Shown here in pieces: positions 16,156-24,573 of a DNA stretch of 64,000 nucleotides. A program made the translations under genes and the position numbers. Position 1 is the stretch's first letter, and each line of letters begins with the position of its first letter. This DNA is from WRDS01 sp964492775 (lineage in GTDB: Bacteria > Actinomycetota > Coriobacteriia > Anaerosomatales > PHET01): positions 1-64,000 of the forward strand of contig CAZBLH010000005.1 of assembly GCA_964492775.1 (NCBI GenBank), read 5' to 3'. The notes under the pieces were generated by a model. That model was not told the DNA's origin. It worked only from the letters and a program-made list of their open reading frames with translations, and did no database searches.

Positions 16156-16641
16156 TTACGCCGGTTCTTCCGCGCAGGGCTGGCTGCGCAGCTTCTTGAG
16201 GCGGCCGGCGATCGCGTCGAGATCCGGATGATCGTCCCGCTCGCCGAGAAGCCACTCGACGACGTGCGTCGCCTCGCTCAAGGCCCCGAGTGCGACAAGG
16301 TCGTCGTCGTAGGCGATGCGCACCCGGAACACCCCGCGACCGTCCCGCGCGAAGTCCCAGGTCGTCCTCGCCGCGAGCGTGCGCGGCGACCCGCCGAGCG
16401 CCATGAGCTCGATAGTGATGTGCTCCAGAAGATGCGGAGTCTCCGTGTCACGGAGCTCGTCAACGAACCGCGCTCCGACGTCGTTGTCGCACCGGTGCCG
16501 AGCGAGACCGGGCATCAGCGTCACGGCGTTCTCGGCAAGGTCGGGAATGACGGACGTGCGCATCGACTCCTCGGCGACACGCACCACAACCTCGATGTGC
16601 TCGTCCGTGACGTCGATAGACTGCAGGCGAAGCGCGCTCAC
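16156..16641 (-). CDS. Free-standing cyanophycin-synthetase N-domain homologue with HxxEH motif
   Basis: 161 residues. LMPGLARHRC...RFVDELRD...HLLEHITIELMALGG (about residues 42-85) and GVFRVRIAYDD (about 100) line up with the N-terminal domain of cyanophycin synthetase CphA (VLPSLxEHHC...GGFLERVxEGT..HIVEHVALELQ...GVYQVVIEY). The C-terminal helical end also matches in pattern. CphA's ATP-grasp and Mur-ligase domains are absent. The HxxEH in HLLEH is intact and could bind zinc; published work reports a hydrolytic site in some CphA N domains. So this may be a small metallo-hydrolase or peptide-binding protein. Starts GTG, overlapping the upstream stop. Confidence 0.72.
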   Translation of the reverse strand: MSALRLQSIDVTDEHIEVVVRVAEESMRTSVIPDLAENAVTLMPGLARHRCDNDVGARFVDELRDTETPHLLEHITIELMALGGSPRTLAARTTWDFARDGRGVFRVRIAYDDDLVALGALSEATHVVEWLLGERDDHPDLDAIAGRLKKLRSQPCAEEPA

Positions 16642-16886
16642 TCTTGGAGCATCTGCCTCGCCACGGCGGATCGCGCCGACCGGCTGCCGAGGAAGAACGC
16701 GAGCGACACCGCAACGACCACGATGCCGGCGACGATCGCGAGCGTTTGGCCGTCGCGGGAATGCACGACCGCCTCGGCGGCTCCCTTCGCCTCCTCGACA
16801 GCTTGGTGCTTGACGGCTTCGGCCTTGTGCCGGATGTCGTCGAGTGTCACACGCTCGACAGGGGTGCCCGTCGCGTGCTCGGTCAT
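16638..16886 (-). CDS. Small single-pass membrane protein
   Basis: 82 residues: a charged N-terminal helix (TLDDIRHKAEAVKHQAVEEAK), one membrane segment (LAIVAGIVVVAVSLAFFLG, about 49-67) and a basic tail. It resembles the DUF3618-like proteins that often follow a holin-superfamily protein in actinobacteria. It overlaps the upstream gene by ATGA and the downstream gene by GTGA, so the three proteins are translationally coupled. Confidence 0.75.
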   Translation of the reverse strand: MTEHATGTPVERVTLDDIRHKAEAVKHQAVEEAKGAAEAVVHSRDGQTLAIVAGIVVVAVSLAFFLGSRSARSAVARQMLQE

Positions 16887-17248
16887 CGTTCCACACTCCT
16901 TGAACGCACGGCGGCAGCTATCGCGGCGGCCACGATCAACACGGCTCCCACGGCGAACAGCGCCCCGGGCCAGCCCAGCCAGCCGGCCAGAACCAGAAGT
17001 GCGCCGACCGCGATGAAGAGCACGCCTGTCGCGACCAACACGCCAATGGCGATCGCGAGCCCGACGGTCACGCCAGCGCGCTGCGCCGGCATGACGACCT
17101 TGTCGCGCACGAGGTCGCCGGTCTCCTGCCGAGCGTAGTCGACAACGGTCCCGATCAGGTCAGTCGCGCTATCGATCAGATTGGGGGCGGGCGCCTCTCT
17201 GGGCTCGTCCGCGCCTTCACCGACGGGTATCTCGCCGGCCTGCGCCAT
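16883..17248 (-). CDS. Phage-holin-superfamily (Holin_3_6-like) membrane protein
   Basis: 121 residues. After a 30-residue hydrophilic N-terminus, SATDLIGTVVDYARQETGDLVRDKVVMP is an amphipathic stretch. Two close membrane segments follow (VGLAIAIGVLVATGVLFIAVGALLVL and GALFAVGAVLIVAAAIAAAV, described here in parts). Despite the family name these are ordinary chromosomal envelope proteins in actinobacteria and do not imply a prophage; no phage gene is nearby. First gene of a three-gene coupled unit. Confidence 0.75.
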   Translation of the reverse strand: MAQAGEIPVGEGADEPREAPAPNLIDSATDLIGTVVDYARQETGDLVRDKVVMPAQRAGVTVGLAIAIGVLVATGVLFIAVGALLVLAGWLGWPGALFAVGAVLIVAAAIAAAVRSRSVER

Positions 17249-17335
17249 CTGACTCTCCCTCTCAAGAAGGCTCCATGGAGCCGGGCCCTACGCGTATAAA
17301 GGTACCCCAAGCGCTCGCGCGCCGTACCCCGCCGA

Positions 17336-17374
17336 CGAAAAACGGCGCCACCCCCGTCTCCGGGAGCAGCGCCG
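17336..17374 (-). terminator. Intrinsic terminator of the RlpA-like gene
   Basis: On the minus strand, CGGCGCTGCTCCC...GGGGGTGGCGCCG is followed by TTTTT, 24 bases after the stop of the RlpA-like gene. Confidence 0.75.
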
Positions 17375-17397
17375 CGAGCCGTGCGAATATAGTAGGG

Positions 17398-18084
17398 CTA
17401 CTTCACGATGCGGTACTTGACCGTACCCACTCCACTGAAGCCGAGAGCCTTGGCAGTACCCGGACCGAGATCGAAGACCCGGCCGCCGGTGTAGGGGCCT
17501 CGGTCCTGAACGACCGCGATCACGGTGCGCCCCTGATACGAGAACTCGATGCGCGTACCGAACTTCATCGAGCGGTGAGCCACGACCATGGAGCTGGGGG
17601 TAAGCTGCCCGCCGCCGGCCATCGTGTTGCCGTACAGGCCCGGCCCGTACCAGGACACTTTGGCCGACTTCCAGCCACTGCTGGAGGTTGTCTTGACCGT
17701 CAAAGCCTTCGCCTTGGACTTCGCCTTGCTGGCAGCCACCTTGGGCGCAATCTTCGACTTGGGTGCGCTGGCCTTCTGCGAGACAGCCTTCACCTTCGGC
17801 ACGGCCGCCACACGCAGCTGCTTCTCTGAGAACACTCCGGCTTCCGTATCACCCTCAACCGCGAGTGAACTCACGAACTTCTCATCGCCGACAACCGGCG
17901 GGAGCAAACGGACGGTTTCGTCACTCACGCCCAACTCGACAGAGTGACCGTAGTCGGGAGCTGCGGTCGCCAGCGTCGGCGACCATCCGGCGGCCAGGGC
18001 GACCGCGGTGCCCAGGAGCAAAGTCGCGGCCACCGGTGCCACGGCCTTGACCAGCATTTTTCTTGCTTTACTGCCAGAAATCAA
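17398..18084 (-). CDS. RlpA-like double-psi beta-barrel secreted protein
   Basis: 228 residues. The N-terminus has a basic n-region (KARK), a hydrophobic core (AATLLLGTAVALAAG) and a likely Sec cleavage. A lysine/alanine-rich linker (about 110-150) then leads to a C-terminal double-psi beta barrel: SWYGPGLYGNTMAGG, AHRSMKFGTRIEF, VVQDRGPYTGGRVFDLGPG. RlpA proteins are septal or cell-wall lytic transglycosylases; the DRGP and DLGP motifs are kept. TTG 18084 is preferred because GGAGG lies 6 bases upstream. A leader of nearly 350 bases precedes it. Confidence 0.85.
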   Translation of the reverse strand: MISGSKARKMLVKAVAPVAATLLLGTAVALAAGWSPTLATAAPDYGHSVELGVSDETVRLLPPVVGDEKFVSSLAVEGDTEAGVFSEKQLRVAAVPKVKAVSQKASAPKSKIAPKVAASKAKSKAKALTVKTTSSSGWKSAKVSWYGPGLYGNTMAGGGQLTPSSMVVAHRSMKFGTRIEFSYQGRTVIAVVQDRGPYTGGRVFDLGPGTAKALGFSGVGTVKYRIVK

Positions 18085-18428
18085 AAGAATCCTCCACGTA
18101 CGGGAACAGGGCAAACGACGGCTCGAATGCGCAGGAGGACACAAAGGTATCCAGACAGCAGGGGAAAACTTGGATAGGCTAGCTGCCTCGCATTCAGCAC
18201 GGTCGGCTATGTCGCAGCCGTCGTTTCGTGCCGAAGAAGCGCTATGCTCTTGGCGACGGACCTGAGCCGGGTAAGCTCGGTCGAACTTCTTCCGCCATCA
18301 GGCGGGATTCGGTCTGGCCGATCCGATCGGATTGCACTACCGACATCCGCTACGCAGGTCCCTCGGCCGTCCCGATCGTCTTCCGGCCGAACGCGCGGTG
18401 TCGCGTCGAAGTTCACACACAAACAAGT
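18085..18428 (-). other. Long structured leader of the RlpA-like gene (no known family)
   Basis: About 345 bases without a gene. Self-complementary pieces can be seen: GACCGAGC...GCTCAGGTC, CGCC-TGAT-GGCG, and GAAGAAG paired with CTTCTTC (18232-18291), which together could form a multi-branch fold. RlpA/Rpf genes of actinobacteria often carry a c-di-AMP (ydaO) riboswitch. I looked for the GGGGACC, GGGGTGAAT and CAGCTAACCTCG elements and did not find them. Could be an undescribed leader or just spacer. Confidence 0.4.
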
Positions 18429-18450
18429 ATTGTACCAGAATGCGTTACCC
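18429..18450 (-). promoter_or_regulatory. Possible extended -10 promoter for the RlpA-like gene
   Basis: On the minus strand TGGTACAAT (TACAAT at complement 18429-18434 with an upstream TGG) fits an extended -10 box. The -35 is poor. It would give the 345-base leader described for the RlpA-like gene. Confidence 0.35.
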
Positions 18451-18462
18451 GAAGGTTATCTG

Positions 18463-19929
18463 CTACAGAAAGTCGGCTATCTCAACTGCCACAAGCTCTG
18501 GGTCAATGCAGCGATCAACGGTGATTGATGGCTCGGCCGCAAGGTCGACGTCAACCGGGTCAGTGAGCGTCCCGTCCGCCTCAGCGATGATGCGGACCAC
18601 CGGCCGCATGGGGTCCTCGGCACCGGGCTCGAGCACGACCGCCATCCGACCGTCGACCAGGAGCACGAGCGAGCGCGGCGGGAACACACCGAGCGCGCGC
18701 ACGAAAAGGTCGACGAGGGTCGGGTCGAGCTTCGTCCCTCGGCTCTCGAGCAGCACGCGCATCGCCTCGTCCTGCAGCAGCGCCGGGGAGTAGCTGCGCT
18801 TGGAGGTCATGGCGTCAAACGCGTCGGCGACCGCGACGATGCGGCTCGCGAGGTGTTGACCGCGCCCGGAGGTAGTTGTCGGGTACCCCTGACCATCAAC
18901 TTGCATGTGGTGCTCGAGGATCGTGACGACCGCGGTGGAGTCGATGCCCGACATCGCAGCTACCATACTCGCACCAATCTGCGGGTGCTCCTCCATCTTC
19001 GCCCACTCTTCGCTGGTAAGCTCGCTCTCTTTGTTGAGGATCTCGAGATCGATGGTGAGCTTGCCCAGGTCGTGCAGCAGCGCGCCCATGCCGAGTGCTG
19101 CCAGGAAGCGGTGCTCGGTCGTGATCATGGACCCAAGGGCCAGCGACAGGACCGCGACGTTCGCCGAGTGGTAGTAGGTGTACTCGTCGTAGTCCTTCAG
19201 GCCGGCAAGGCGCAGCATCGCCATCCGGTTCGTGAGAATACTGTCCACCAGCGATCGCACCGAGCCGCGGATCTGCCCTGCCGCAGGGGTCGCGTTCGCT
19301 CCCTTGCCGAGCCTGTCCACCTCTCTGAGGAGCTCAATCGCTCCCGAGTAGGCTTCCCACGCGGCCTCGGCAGACTCGCCACGCCGCACCGCAACCCGCT
19401 CGGCAGCCACCAGCGTCGTGATCCGAATTCGCGTACCGCCGAGCTTCTCAAGTAGCTTGTCGGGGCCACCGGCCTCGGCAATCTCGGTCGAATCGGATGC
19501 GAGCACCGAGATCAGCGACCTCAGCCCGTCGAGCGTCACGCCCTCGTCTATCACGATGCTGCCCACGCCGATTGCCTCGAGGTCACCAATCAGCTGACTG
19601 AACGCCTTCGTCTCCTCGGGCAGGAGCTGTTCGCCGAGAAACACCTCGCCACCGTGCAGCGAGAGCGCCACGGGCCGATCTTCTGAGTGGTAGGCCGCCA
19701 CGACCTCGGCGAGCCGCTCCAGCGCTTCCTTCGTGGCAGGGTGCGTCTCGGGATAGAAGCGGATGGCTCGGCGCGCCCCGTAGATGCGCGTGAGCAGCTC
19801 CCTGGCGCGGCGCACCTGCTCCGGTGTGTAGCGCGACGAATCGGCCGAGGCCTCCTGCGTCAGGGCGTCGATCGGCGCCTCGGCGTCATGCTCGACGGGC
19901 TCCTCGTTCAAGCCTCGGTCCTGCATCAT
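18463..19929 (-). CDS. HD-GYP domain protein (putative cyclic dinucleotide phosphodiesterase)
   Basis: 488 residues. The C-terminal half carries an HD-GYP domain: H254 (YYHSANVAVLS), the HD pair H286-D287 (LLHDLGKL), H315 region EEHPQIGAS, HH340-341 and GYP at 348-350 (VDGQGYP). HD-GYP enzymes degrade c-di-GMP or related cyclic dinucleotides with a di- or tri-iron centre. The N-terminal 200 residues are helical and acidic with no recognised sensor. The start overlaps the stop of the HEAT-repeat gene by ATGA, so both are made together. Confidence 0.88.
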   Translation of the reverse strand: MMQDRGLNEEPVEHDAEAPIDALTQEASADSSRYTPEQVRRARELLTRIYGARRAIRFYPETHPATKEALERLAEVVAAYHSEDRPVALSLHGGEVFLGEQLLPEETKAFSQLIGDLEAIGVGSIVIDEGVTLDGLRSLISVLASDSTEIAEAGGPDKLLEKLGGTRIRITTLVAAERVAVRRGESAEAAWEAYSGAIELLREVDRLGKGANATPAAGQIRGSVRSLVDSILTNRMAMLRLAGLKDYDEYTYYHSANVAVLSLALGSMITTEHRFLAALGMGALLHDLGKLTIDLEILNKESELTSEEWAKMEEHPQIGASMVAAMSGIDSTAVVTILEHHMQVDGQGYPTTTSGRGQHLASRIVAVADAFDAMTSKRSYSPALLQDEAMRVLLESRGTKLDPTLVDLFVRALGVFPPRSLVLLVDGRMAVVLEPGAEDPMRPVVRIIAEADGTLTDPVDVDLAAEPSITVDRCIDPELVAVEIADFL

Positions 19930-22046
19930 GCCCCTCCCCCCTGCCTCTCGATTCGGGCGATCGCCGCATCAGCGACCGCCCGAAGTTCCCGCACCTTCCC
20001 GCCCGCGAGCAGCGAGCGCAAAGAGGAGACCTGCCGCAGTGCCTTGAGCGCCTCAGGGCCGCCTATCTTGCCGAGCGCCTCGATTGCCTCCTTGCGCGGC
20101 GCCATGTCGCGGTTCCCCGCTCCTTCGCCCATAGCCACAGCCGACAGCGCCCTGATGGCGGCTCGTCCACCAGAAGCACCGAGATACCGGGCGGCGATCT
20201 GGACATTCTGCGCTTCCGAGTCAGAGAGCGCGAGTGCCAGCGACTCCTGGGCGACCGCCGCCGGGATCCCGGCAAGAGCGCGGATCGCCTCTCGGCGAAC
20301 CCGGGCGTCGGGGTGCCGCTGGGCGCGTGCGAGGTACGGCAGCGCGGCCGCAGACCGCGTCGAGCCCAGAATGCTTACCACGTTGCGGACCATATACCAG
20401 CGGGGGTCCTGCACGTACGAGCCGACGACCTCGATCTGGCTCGTGGCAACACGCGAGAGAGACTCGACGAGCGCCTTTCGGACTGCCATGTCGGACTCGT
20501 TGGCAAGGTGCTCGAGCATGGGACCGAGCGCTGAGCGCCCTAGCGAGTCGATGAGCCGCTCGGCAGAATCGCGCTCGGCAGAGCCCTGTTCGTGGAATCG
20601 TAGCGCTTGGGCCAACTCCCGGATGCCCGAGGGTTTGGCCAAGCGTCCCACGGCGGCATTGAGCCGCTGCTTCTGCTCGGCTGAGAGACCGCAGTCATCC
20701 GCAAGAGCGCCGAGCGCTTCGGCGGCCTCAACGGCGACGTCTATCTCTCCGCGCTCGAGCAGCACGTCGAACGAGTCCTCCAGCACGGCTATCGTCGAAT
20801 CGAACGCGCCTGGGCGACGGTCGAGGCAGAGCAGTGAGACCAGTGCGAGGACCACGTCACCGTCGGTGATGCCGACACGGGCCTCCTCGGCGAGCACCCG
20901 TAACTCGGGGTTGTCGTCCTCTGGCAGCTCGTGGGCTTTGGGCGCGAGGTCCATCAGGGCGAGGATCGCCGTCGCCGGAGCGTCGCCGTGCAAGCTCATG
21001 GCGCCCTGCACGAACACCGGATTGCCCGGCATCGCAAGCGCCAGCGTCTCGGCAGCGTACTGCGGGTCGACGCCGGCCAGCTCCATCTCCTCGCGGACCA
21101 GCTTCTCGAGCTCCACGGGGTCCAGATGCGAGATCTGTGCGATTGCACGCAGGGCTCGGGCGAGCCCTTCTCGGGAGACCTGGCTTGCTGCCGCGCCCTC
21201 GGCCAGGATCCGGTACAACCCGCGTGGATCCGTTGAGCGAACGGCGGCCACCACGGCTTCGTCGCTGCGGGCGGCGGGCAAGAGCTCGTCGGCAAGCAGC
21301 TCAGCGCGTGCGCCCGCTGCCATCGACATCACGGCTTCCCACTCCGCGGCGATGAGCGCGTCACGATCGTGGTCCTCGGACGCCTGAGCGACCCGGGCGA
21401 CGCGCACGAAGCGGTCGCCGACCTCGGCCACGCCGCGGGCACCGTGAGCGGCGGCCGTCTCGGCGAAGTAGCCCACCAGGGCCCCCGGCTGCAGCAGGCC
21501 GAGCACGACTGCTCGGCGAGAGCCCTGGCTCCCTTCGGCTGCCGAGGTGAGCATCTCGTCGATGGCCTCCCTCGACACGCTGTCGGTCGCGGAGGGGTCG
21601 CCGAAGATGGTCAGCGCGGGCTCTTTGACGACGATGGCGGTCACGTGGTGCTCGCGCAGCCGCCCCTCGATCCCGCCGGACTTCTCGAGGTCCTCCGGCG
21701 CATCCCTGAGCACCGAAAGCAGCGCCAGCAGGTCCGATGCGCTGACATCGGTCTTGAACCGGATGTCGGCGAGCCGGCGCCGGTAGAGCTCGTGGAGCAG
21801 GTTCTTGTTCGAGGCCGTCTCTGCAAGCACGGGGGCCCCGTTGTCCCACATGTTCTCCCTTGTGAGAGTGAGATGGAGGTCCGTGCGAGACTTGAGAACC
21901 GTGCTGAGTGCCTCAAGAGTGTCGCGGGCGGCGTTGACGACGATGCTGTTCGTGGAAGGGTACAGGACGACGGCCTTGGCCATCAGCACAAGAGAGAGAC
22001 CGAACTGCTGGACTCCGGCGTCCGCCTCAGGTGCTCCCTGCGTCAC
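19926..22046 (-). CDS. HEAT-repeat scaffold protein
   Basis: 706 residues, almost wholly alpha-helical. The C-terminal third has clear HEAT/PBS-lyase-type repeats (DPRWYMVRNVVSILGS, HPDARVRREAIRALAGIP, DSEAQNVQIAARYLGASG, RKEAIEALGKIGGPEALKAL). The N-terminal part (FGLSLVLMAKAVVLYPSTN) resembles the start of the HD-GYP partner's own region (RRAIRFYPETHPATKEAL), suggesting a shared ancestral domain. No catalytic motif seen; likely a protein-interaction scaffold for the coupled HD-GYP enzyme. GTG 22046 is chosen: AGGAGGG lies 7 bases upstream. Confidence 0.8.
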   Translation of the reverse strand: MTQGAPEADAGVQQFGLSLVLMAKAVVLYPSTNSIVVNAARDTLEALSTVLKSRTDLHLTLTRENMWDNGAPVLAETASNKNLLHELYRRRLADIRFKTDVSASDLLALLSVLRDAPEDLEKSGGIEGRLREHHVTAIVVKEPALTIFGDPSATDSVSREAIDEMLTSAAEGSQGSRRAVVLGLLQPGALVGYFAETAAAHGARGVAEVGDRFVRVARVAQASEDHDRDALIAAEWEAVMSMAAGARAELLADELLPAARSDEAVVAAVRSTDPRGLYRILAEGAAASQVSREGLARALRAIAQISHLDPVELEKLVREEMELAGVDPQYAAETLALAMPGNPVFVQGAMSLHGDAPATAILALMDLAPKAHELPEDDNPELRVLAEEARVGITDGDVVLALVSLLCLDRRPGAFDSTIAVLEDSFDVLLERGEIDVAVEAAEALGALADDCGLSAEQKQRLNAAVGRLAKPSGIRELAQALRFHEQGSAERDSAERLIDSLGRSALGPMLEHLANESDMAVRKALVESLSRVATSQIEVVGSYVQDPRWYMVRNVVSILGSTRSAAALPYLARAQRHPDARVRREAIRALAGIPAAVAQESLALALSDSEAQNVQIAARYLGASGGRAAIRALSAVAMGEGAGNRDMAPRKEAIEALGKIGGPEALKALRQVSSLRSLLAGGKVRELRAVADAAIARIERQGGGA

Positions 22047-22128
22047 CAAGTGACCCTCCTGTCGATCGTCTGCCAGGAACGGCAATCCCCCGCAATTATA
22101 CGCGCAAGGGGTGCGGTATCATCCGCGA

Positions 22129-22824
22129 ATGGACGAACCACGCGACACCACGCCGCACCCCGAACCGCGCATCCTGCTCGCCTCGCTGTCACCACGCAGG
22201 CGCAGGCTACTCGCGCTGCTCGGAGTGGACTTCGACGTACACGCTGTCGACACGCCGGAGGACCTCAGCTCGCCGCTCGCCTCCGATGCAGCCGCACTCG
22301 CTGCACATCTGGCCGCGGAGAAGGCCATTGCCGCGCACGCGGAGGGGCTCGACTCCTATACGCTGGTCTTGACCTTCGACACCGTCGTCGTGCTGGATGG
22401 GCGTATCCTCGGCAAGCCGCGTGACGAGGCCGATGCCGTCCGCATGCTTTCCGACCTGTCGGGTCGAACGCACCAGGTCGTGACGGGGACCGCGGTGCTG
22501 CTCCCTGGCATCGAGACGCCCGAGACCTTCGCGGTCACGACGAACGTCCGCATGGAGGAGCTCGACGAGGCCCGCATCGCCGAGTGGATGGCTCTGGGCG
22601 AGTACGCGGGGTGCGCGGGCGCCTACAACATCGAGAGCCAGATCGCCGGAGTTGATGAGCACGCGTGCTACCAGAACGTGGCCGGGCTCCCCCTGTGCCA
22701 CCTCTACGCATTCCTGAAGGCGCGCGTCCCGGAGATCGCGGCCTCGCTGGTCGAGCCGGTCGGCCCGTGCAACAGCGCGCTCGGTCGCAGCTGCCTTCTT
22801 GGGCCGTGCGTGACACACGGCTGA
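22129..22824 (+). CDS. maf: Maf-like nucleotide pyrophosphatase
   Basis: 231 residues. It opens with ILLASLSPRRRRLLALLG, the Maf/HAM1 signature (S/ASxSPRR), followed by TLVLTFDTVVVLDGRILGKPRD, which holds the catalytic aspartate region, and later GEYAGCAGAYNIESQIAG. Maf proteins hydrolyse non-canonical or canonical NTPs to NMP plus PPi and have been linked to septum control. A 30-residue tail after the usual end is slightly longer than typical. ATG 22129; divergent from the HEAT-repeat gene. Confidence 0.87.
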   Translation: MDEPRDTTPHPEPRILLASLSPRRRRLLALLGVDFDVHAVDTPEDLSSPLASDAAALAAHLAAEKAIAAHAEGLDSYTLVLTFDTVVVLDGRILGKPRDEADAVRMLSDLSGRTHQVVTGTAVLLPGIETPETFAVTTNVRMEELDEARIAEWMALGEYAGCAGAYNIESQIAGVDEHACYQNVAGLPLCHLYAFLKARVPEIAASLVEPVGPCNSALGRSCLLGPCVTHG

Positions 22825-22866
22825 CGCGGGGAGTCCCCAGCCGTTGCCTCGCGGTGACCCTGGTGA

Positions 22867-23649
22867 CTACGGCGCTTTGCGGGAGAGAACAATCACGCTC
22901 TCATCCTCGTCGGCCAGCGGATGGCCGTCGTGCCCACCGAAAACCTCGACGCGCTCGAATCCGGCCTCGACGAGTTCCGCCGTCAGCAGCTCGACAGGCA
23001 GGACCATGTGCTGCGACCGGCGATTGCTCACCGACCAGTCGCCCTCGGCGTCACGCACGAGCGTGACAAAGTCGAAGTCGAGGAACTCATCGCCGACGTA
23101 GTCGATGACGCGCAGATAGACCTTCGTGCCCTCGGGGGTATCGCGAACGACAGGAGGCACCACGCGCGGCCGTCTCGCCAGCAGCCTTGCGTGGTTCAGC
23201 AGGTGAAGCACGATCGCCCCGCCCGGCCGGACGGCCGCCGCGAAGTCGGCGAAAGCTGCCCGAAGCTCGTCTGTGCCGCCGACATGCGGCAGGGCGTTGC
23301 CGGTGCACACCAAGGCGTCGGCCGGCCCGAGACCGAGGCTGGCGAGATCGCCGAACCCTCCCTTGACGAGCCGGAGCTCTCCGCCGGCTTCAGCGATGCG
23401 GTCGGCGGCCTCGGCGGCGTTGGCCGCGGCCTGCGCGAGCATGGACTCGTCCGGATCCACAGCGTCCACGCTCAGGCCCCACTCGGCGAACATCACGGAG
23501 TGCTTGGCGCTCCCGGCCCCCACATCGATCACGCTGGCGGCACCGACCTCGTCGAAGACGCGCCGGAAGAACGGCGCCTCGCGCCCGAGTCGCTTCTCCC
23601 AGTCGACGAACTGATCGTAGTCTGCCGCGGGTTTGACCTGCTCGCTCAT
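22867..23649 (-). CDS. Class I SAM-dependent methyltransferase
   Basis: 260 residues. The SAM-binding fold is clear: VIDVGAGSAKHSVMFAEWG (motif I, about residues 40-58), VDAVDPDESML (acidic end of strand 2) and DALVCTGNALPHV (motif IV region). Substrate unknown; the family includes small-molecule and glycine methyltransferases. Start ATG overlaps the amidohydrolase stop (ATGA), so both are co-translated. It is the last gene of a five-gene minus-strand operon. Confidence 0.82.
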   Translation of the reverse strand: MSEQVKPAADYDQFVDWEKRLGREAPFFRRVFDEVGAASVIDVGAGSAKHSVMFAEWGLSVDAVDPDESMLAQAAANAAEAADRIAEAGGELRLVKGGFGDLASLGLGPADALVCTGNALPHVGGTDELRAAFADFAAAVRPGGAIVLHLLNHARLLARRPRVVPPVVRDTPEGTKVYLRVIDYVGDEFLDFDFVTLVRDAEGDWSVSNRRSQHMVLPVELLTAELVEAGFERVEVFGGHDGHPLADEDESVIVLSRKAP

Positions 23650-24572
23650 GCTCCATCCAAACCGAAGATGCGCACGGCGTTCGCGCGCAGGATAAGGTCC
23701 CTGTCGTAATCTGACAGTCCGATGTTCTCCAGTGTCCGGATCTGCTGATACTTGATCCAGTGCCGGTACTGGGCGGTGGTACCGCTGTCGGTGCCGAAGA
23801 GCACGCGCTCCGCTCCAAGCGCCCCGATTGCTCGGCGGAAGACGTCCTCGAGCGATAGCTCGTAGGGCATGAAATCGCGCCAGTTGTTGGTGCCCGAGGA
23901 GTCGACACAGACGTTCCCGCGCGCGTACGCTAGCTTCAGGACCTCCTCGAACCATCCGGCGCCGAAGTGTGCGACCACGAACTTCGTGTCCGGGAAGTCC
24001 CGAGCCACCGGGGAGAGGTCCAGGGGGTCGGCGTAGCGCAGATCCGCATGCGCATCCACTGAGACGCCGTAGTGGATGATGAAGTTGACGCCGAGCTCCG
24101 CGGCCTTCTCGAAGAACGGGTAGCACGCACGGTCCGACAACCGGTAGCAGCGATTCACCGGCAGAAGCTTCACGCCGCGGTAGCCAGCAGCGATCTCGCG
24201 CTCGAGCCTGCTTGCCGCCGACGGATCGCGCGGGTCGATGTAGCAGAGTGCCTGGACGCGGCCATCTCCCGCTGCCAGGAACTGGCGCGTCCACTCGCTG
24301 TCCTCCTGGACCGACACCACGAGAGCCTTGGCGACTCCGGCCTCATCCAAACGCGCCGAGTACCACTTGGCAGTCTCCTCCGGCGTCATATCCGGGAGTT
24401 CCTGGCCGCGCCTGCCGAAACGGCGGGTCTTGATCGCCTCGCGCCACGCAGCGGGTACCTCGGGGGTGTTCGCGACGTACTCTTCGATCAAGCCGAGCGT
24501 GAACAGGTGCACGTGGGCGTCGATTACATCTCCCGGCGACGTGACCCGCCCCACTCCTGAGTTTTCGGTCAC
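23646..24572 (-). CDS. Amidohydrolase-family (amidohydro_2) TIM-barrel metal hydrolase
   Basis: 308 residues. The metal site starts with DAHVHLF (HxH), then a later H in NFIIHYGVSVDAH, VVAHFGAGW and the catalytic aspartate in RVLFGTDSGTT. This is the ACMSD/amidohydro_2 pattern: decarboxylases and lactonases or hydrolases. Substrate cannot be inferred. GTG 24572 sits one base after the stop of the PspC gene and is the furthest upstream start consistent with the frame outside that gene; an alternative GTG lies 18 bases downstream. Confidence 0.8.
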   Translation of the reverse strand: MTENSGVGRVTSPGDVIDAHVHLFTLGLIEEYVANTPEVPAAWREAIKTRRFGRRGQELPDMTPEETAKWYSARLDEAGVAKALVVSVQEDSEWTRQFLAAGDGRVQALCYIDPRDPSAASRLEREIAAGYRGVKLLPVNRCYRLSDRACYPFFEKAAELGVNFIIHYGVSVDAHADLRYADPLDLSPVARDFPDTKFVVAHFGAGWFEEVLKLAYARGNVCVDSSGTNNWRDFMPYELSLEDVFRRAIGALGAERVLFGTDSGTTAQYRHWIKYQQIRTLENIGLSDYDRDLILRANAVRIFGLDGA

Positions 24573-24573
24573 G

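Noticed and set aside
16883..17248. Prophage remnant, because of the holin-superfamily protein.
   Set aside because: Holin_3_6-type proteins are ordinary actinobacterial envelope proteins; no phage structural, integrase or lysin gene lies nearby.
18085..18440. ydaO (c-di-AMP) riboswitch before the RlpA-like gene.
   Set aside because: The conserved GGGGACC, GGGGTGAAT and CAGCTAACCTCG blocks were not found on either strand.
19687..21387. A 566-codon plus-strand open frame opposite the HEAT-repeat and HD-GYP genes.
   Set aside because: Serine/arginine-rich low-complexity translation typical of antisense high-GC sequence; the minus-strand genes have clear HEAT and HD-GYP motifs.
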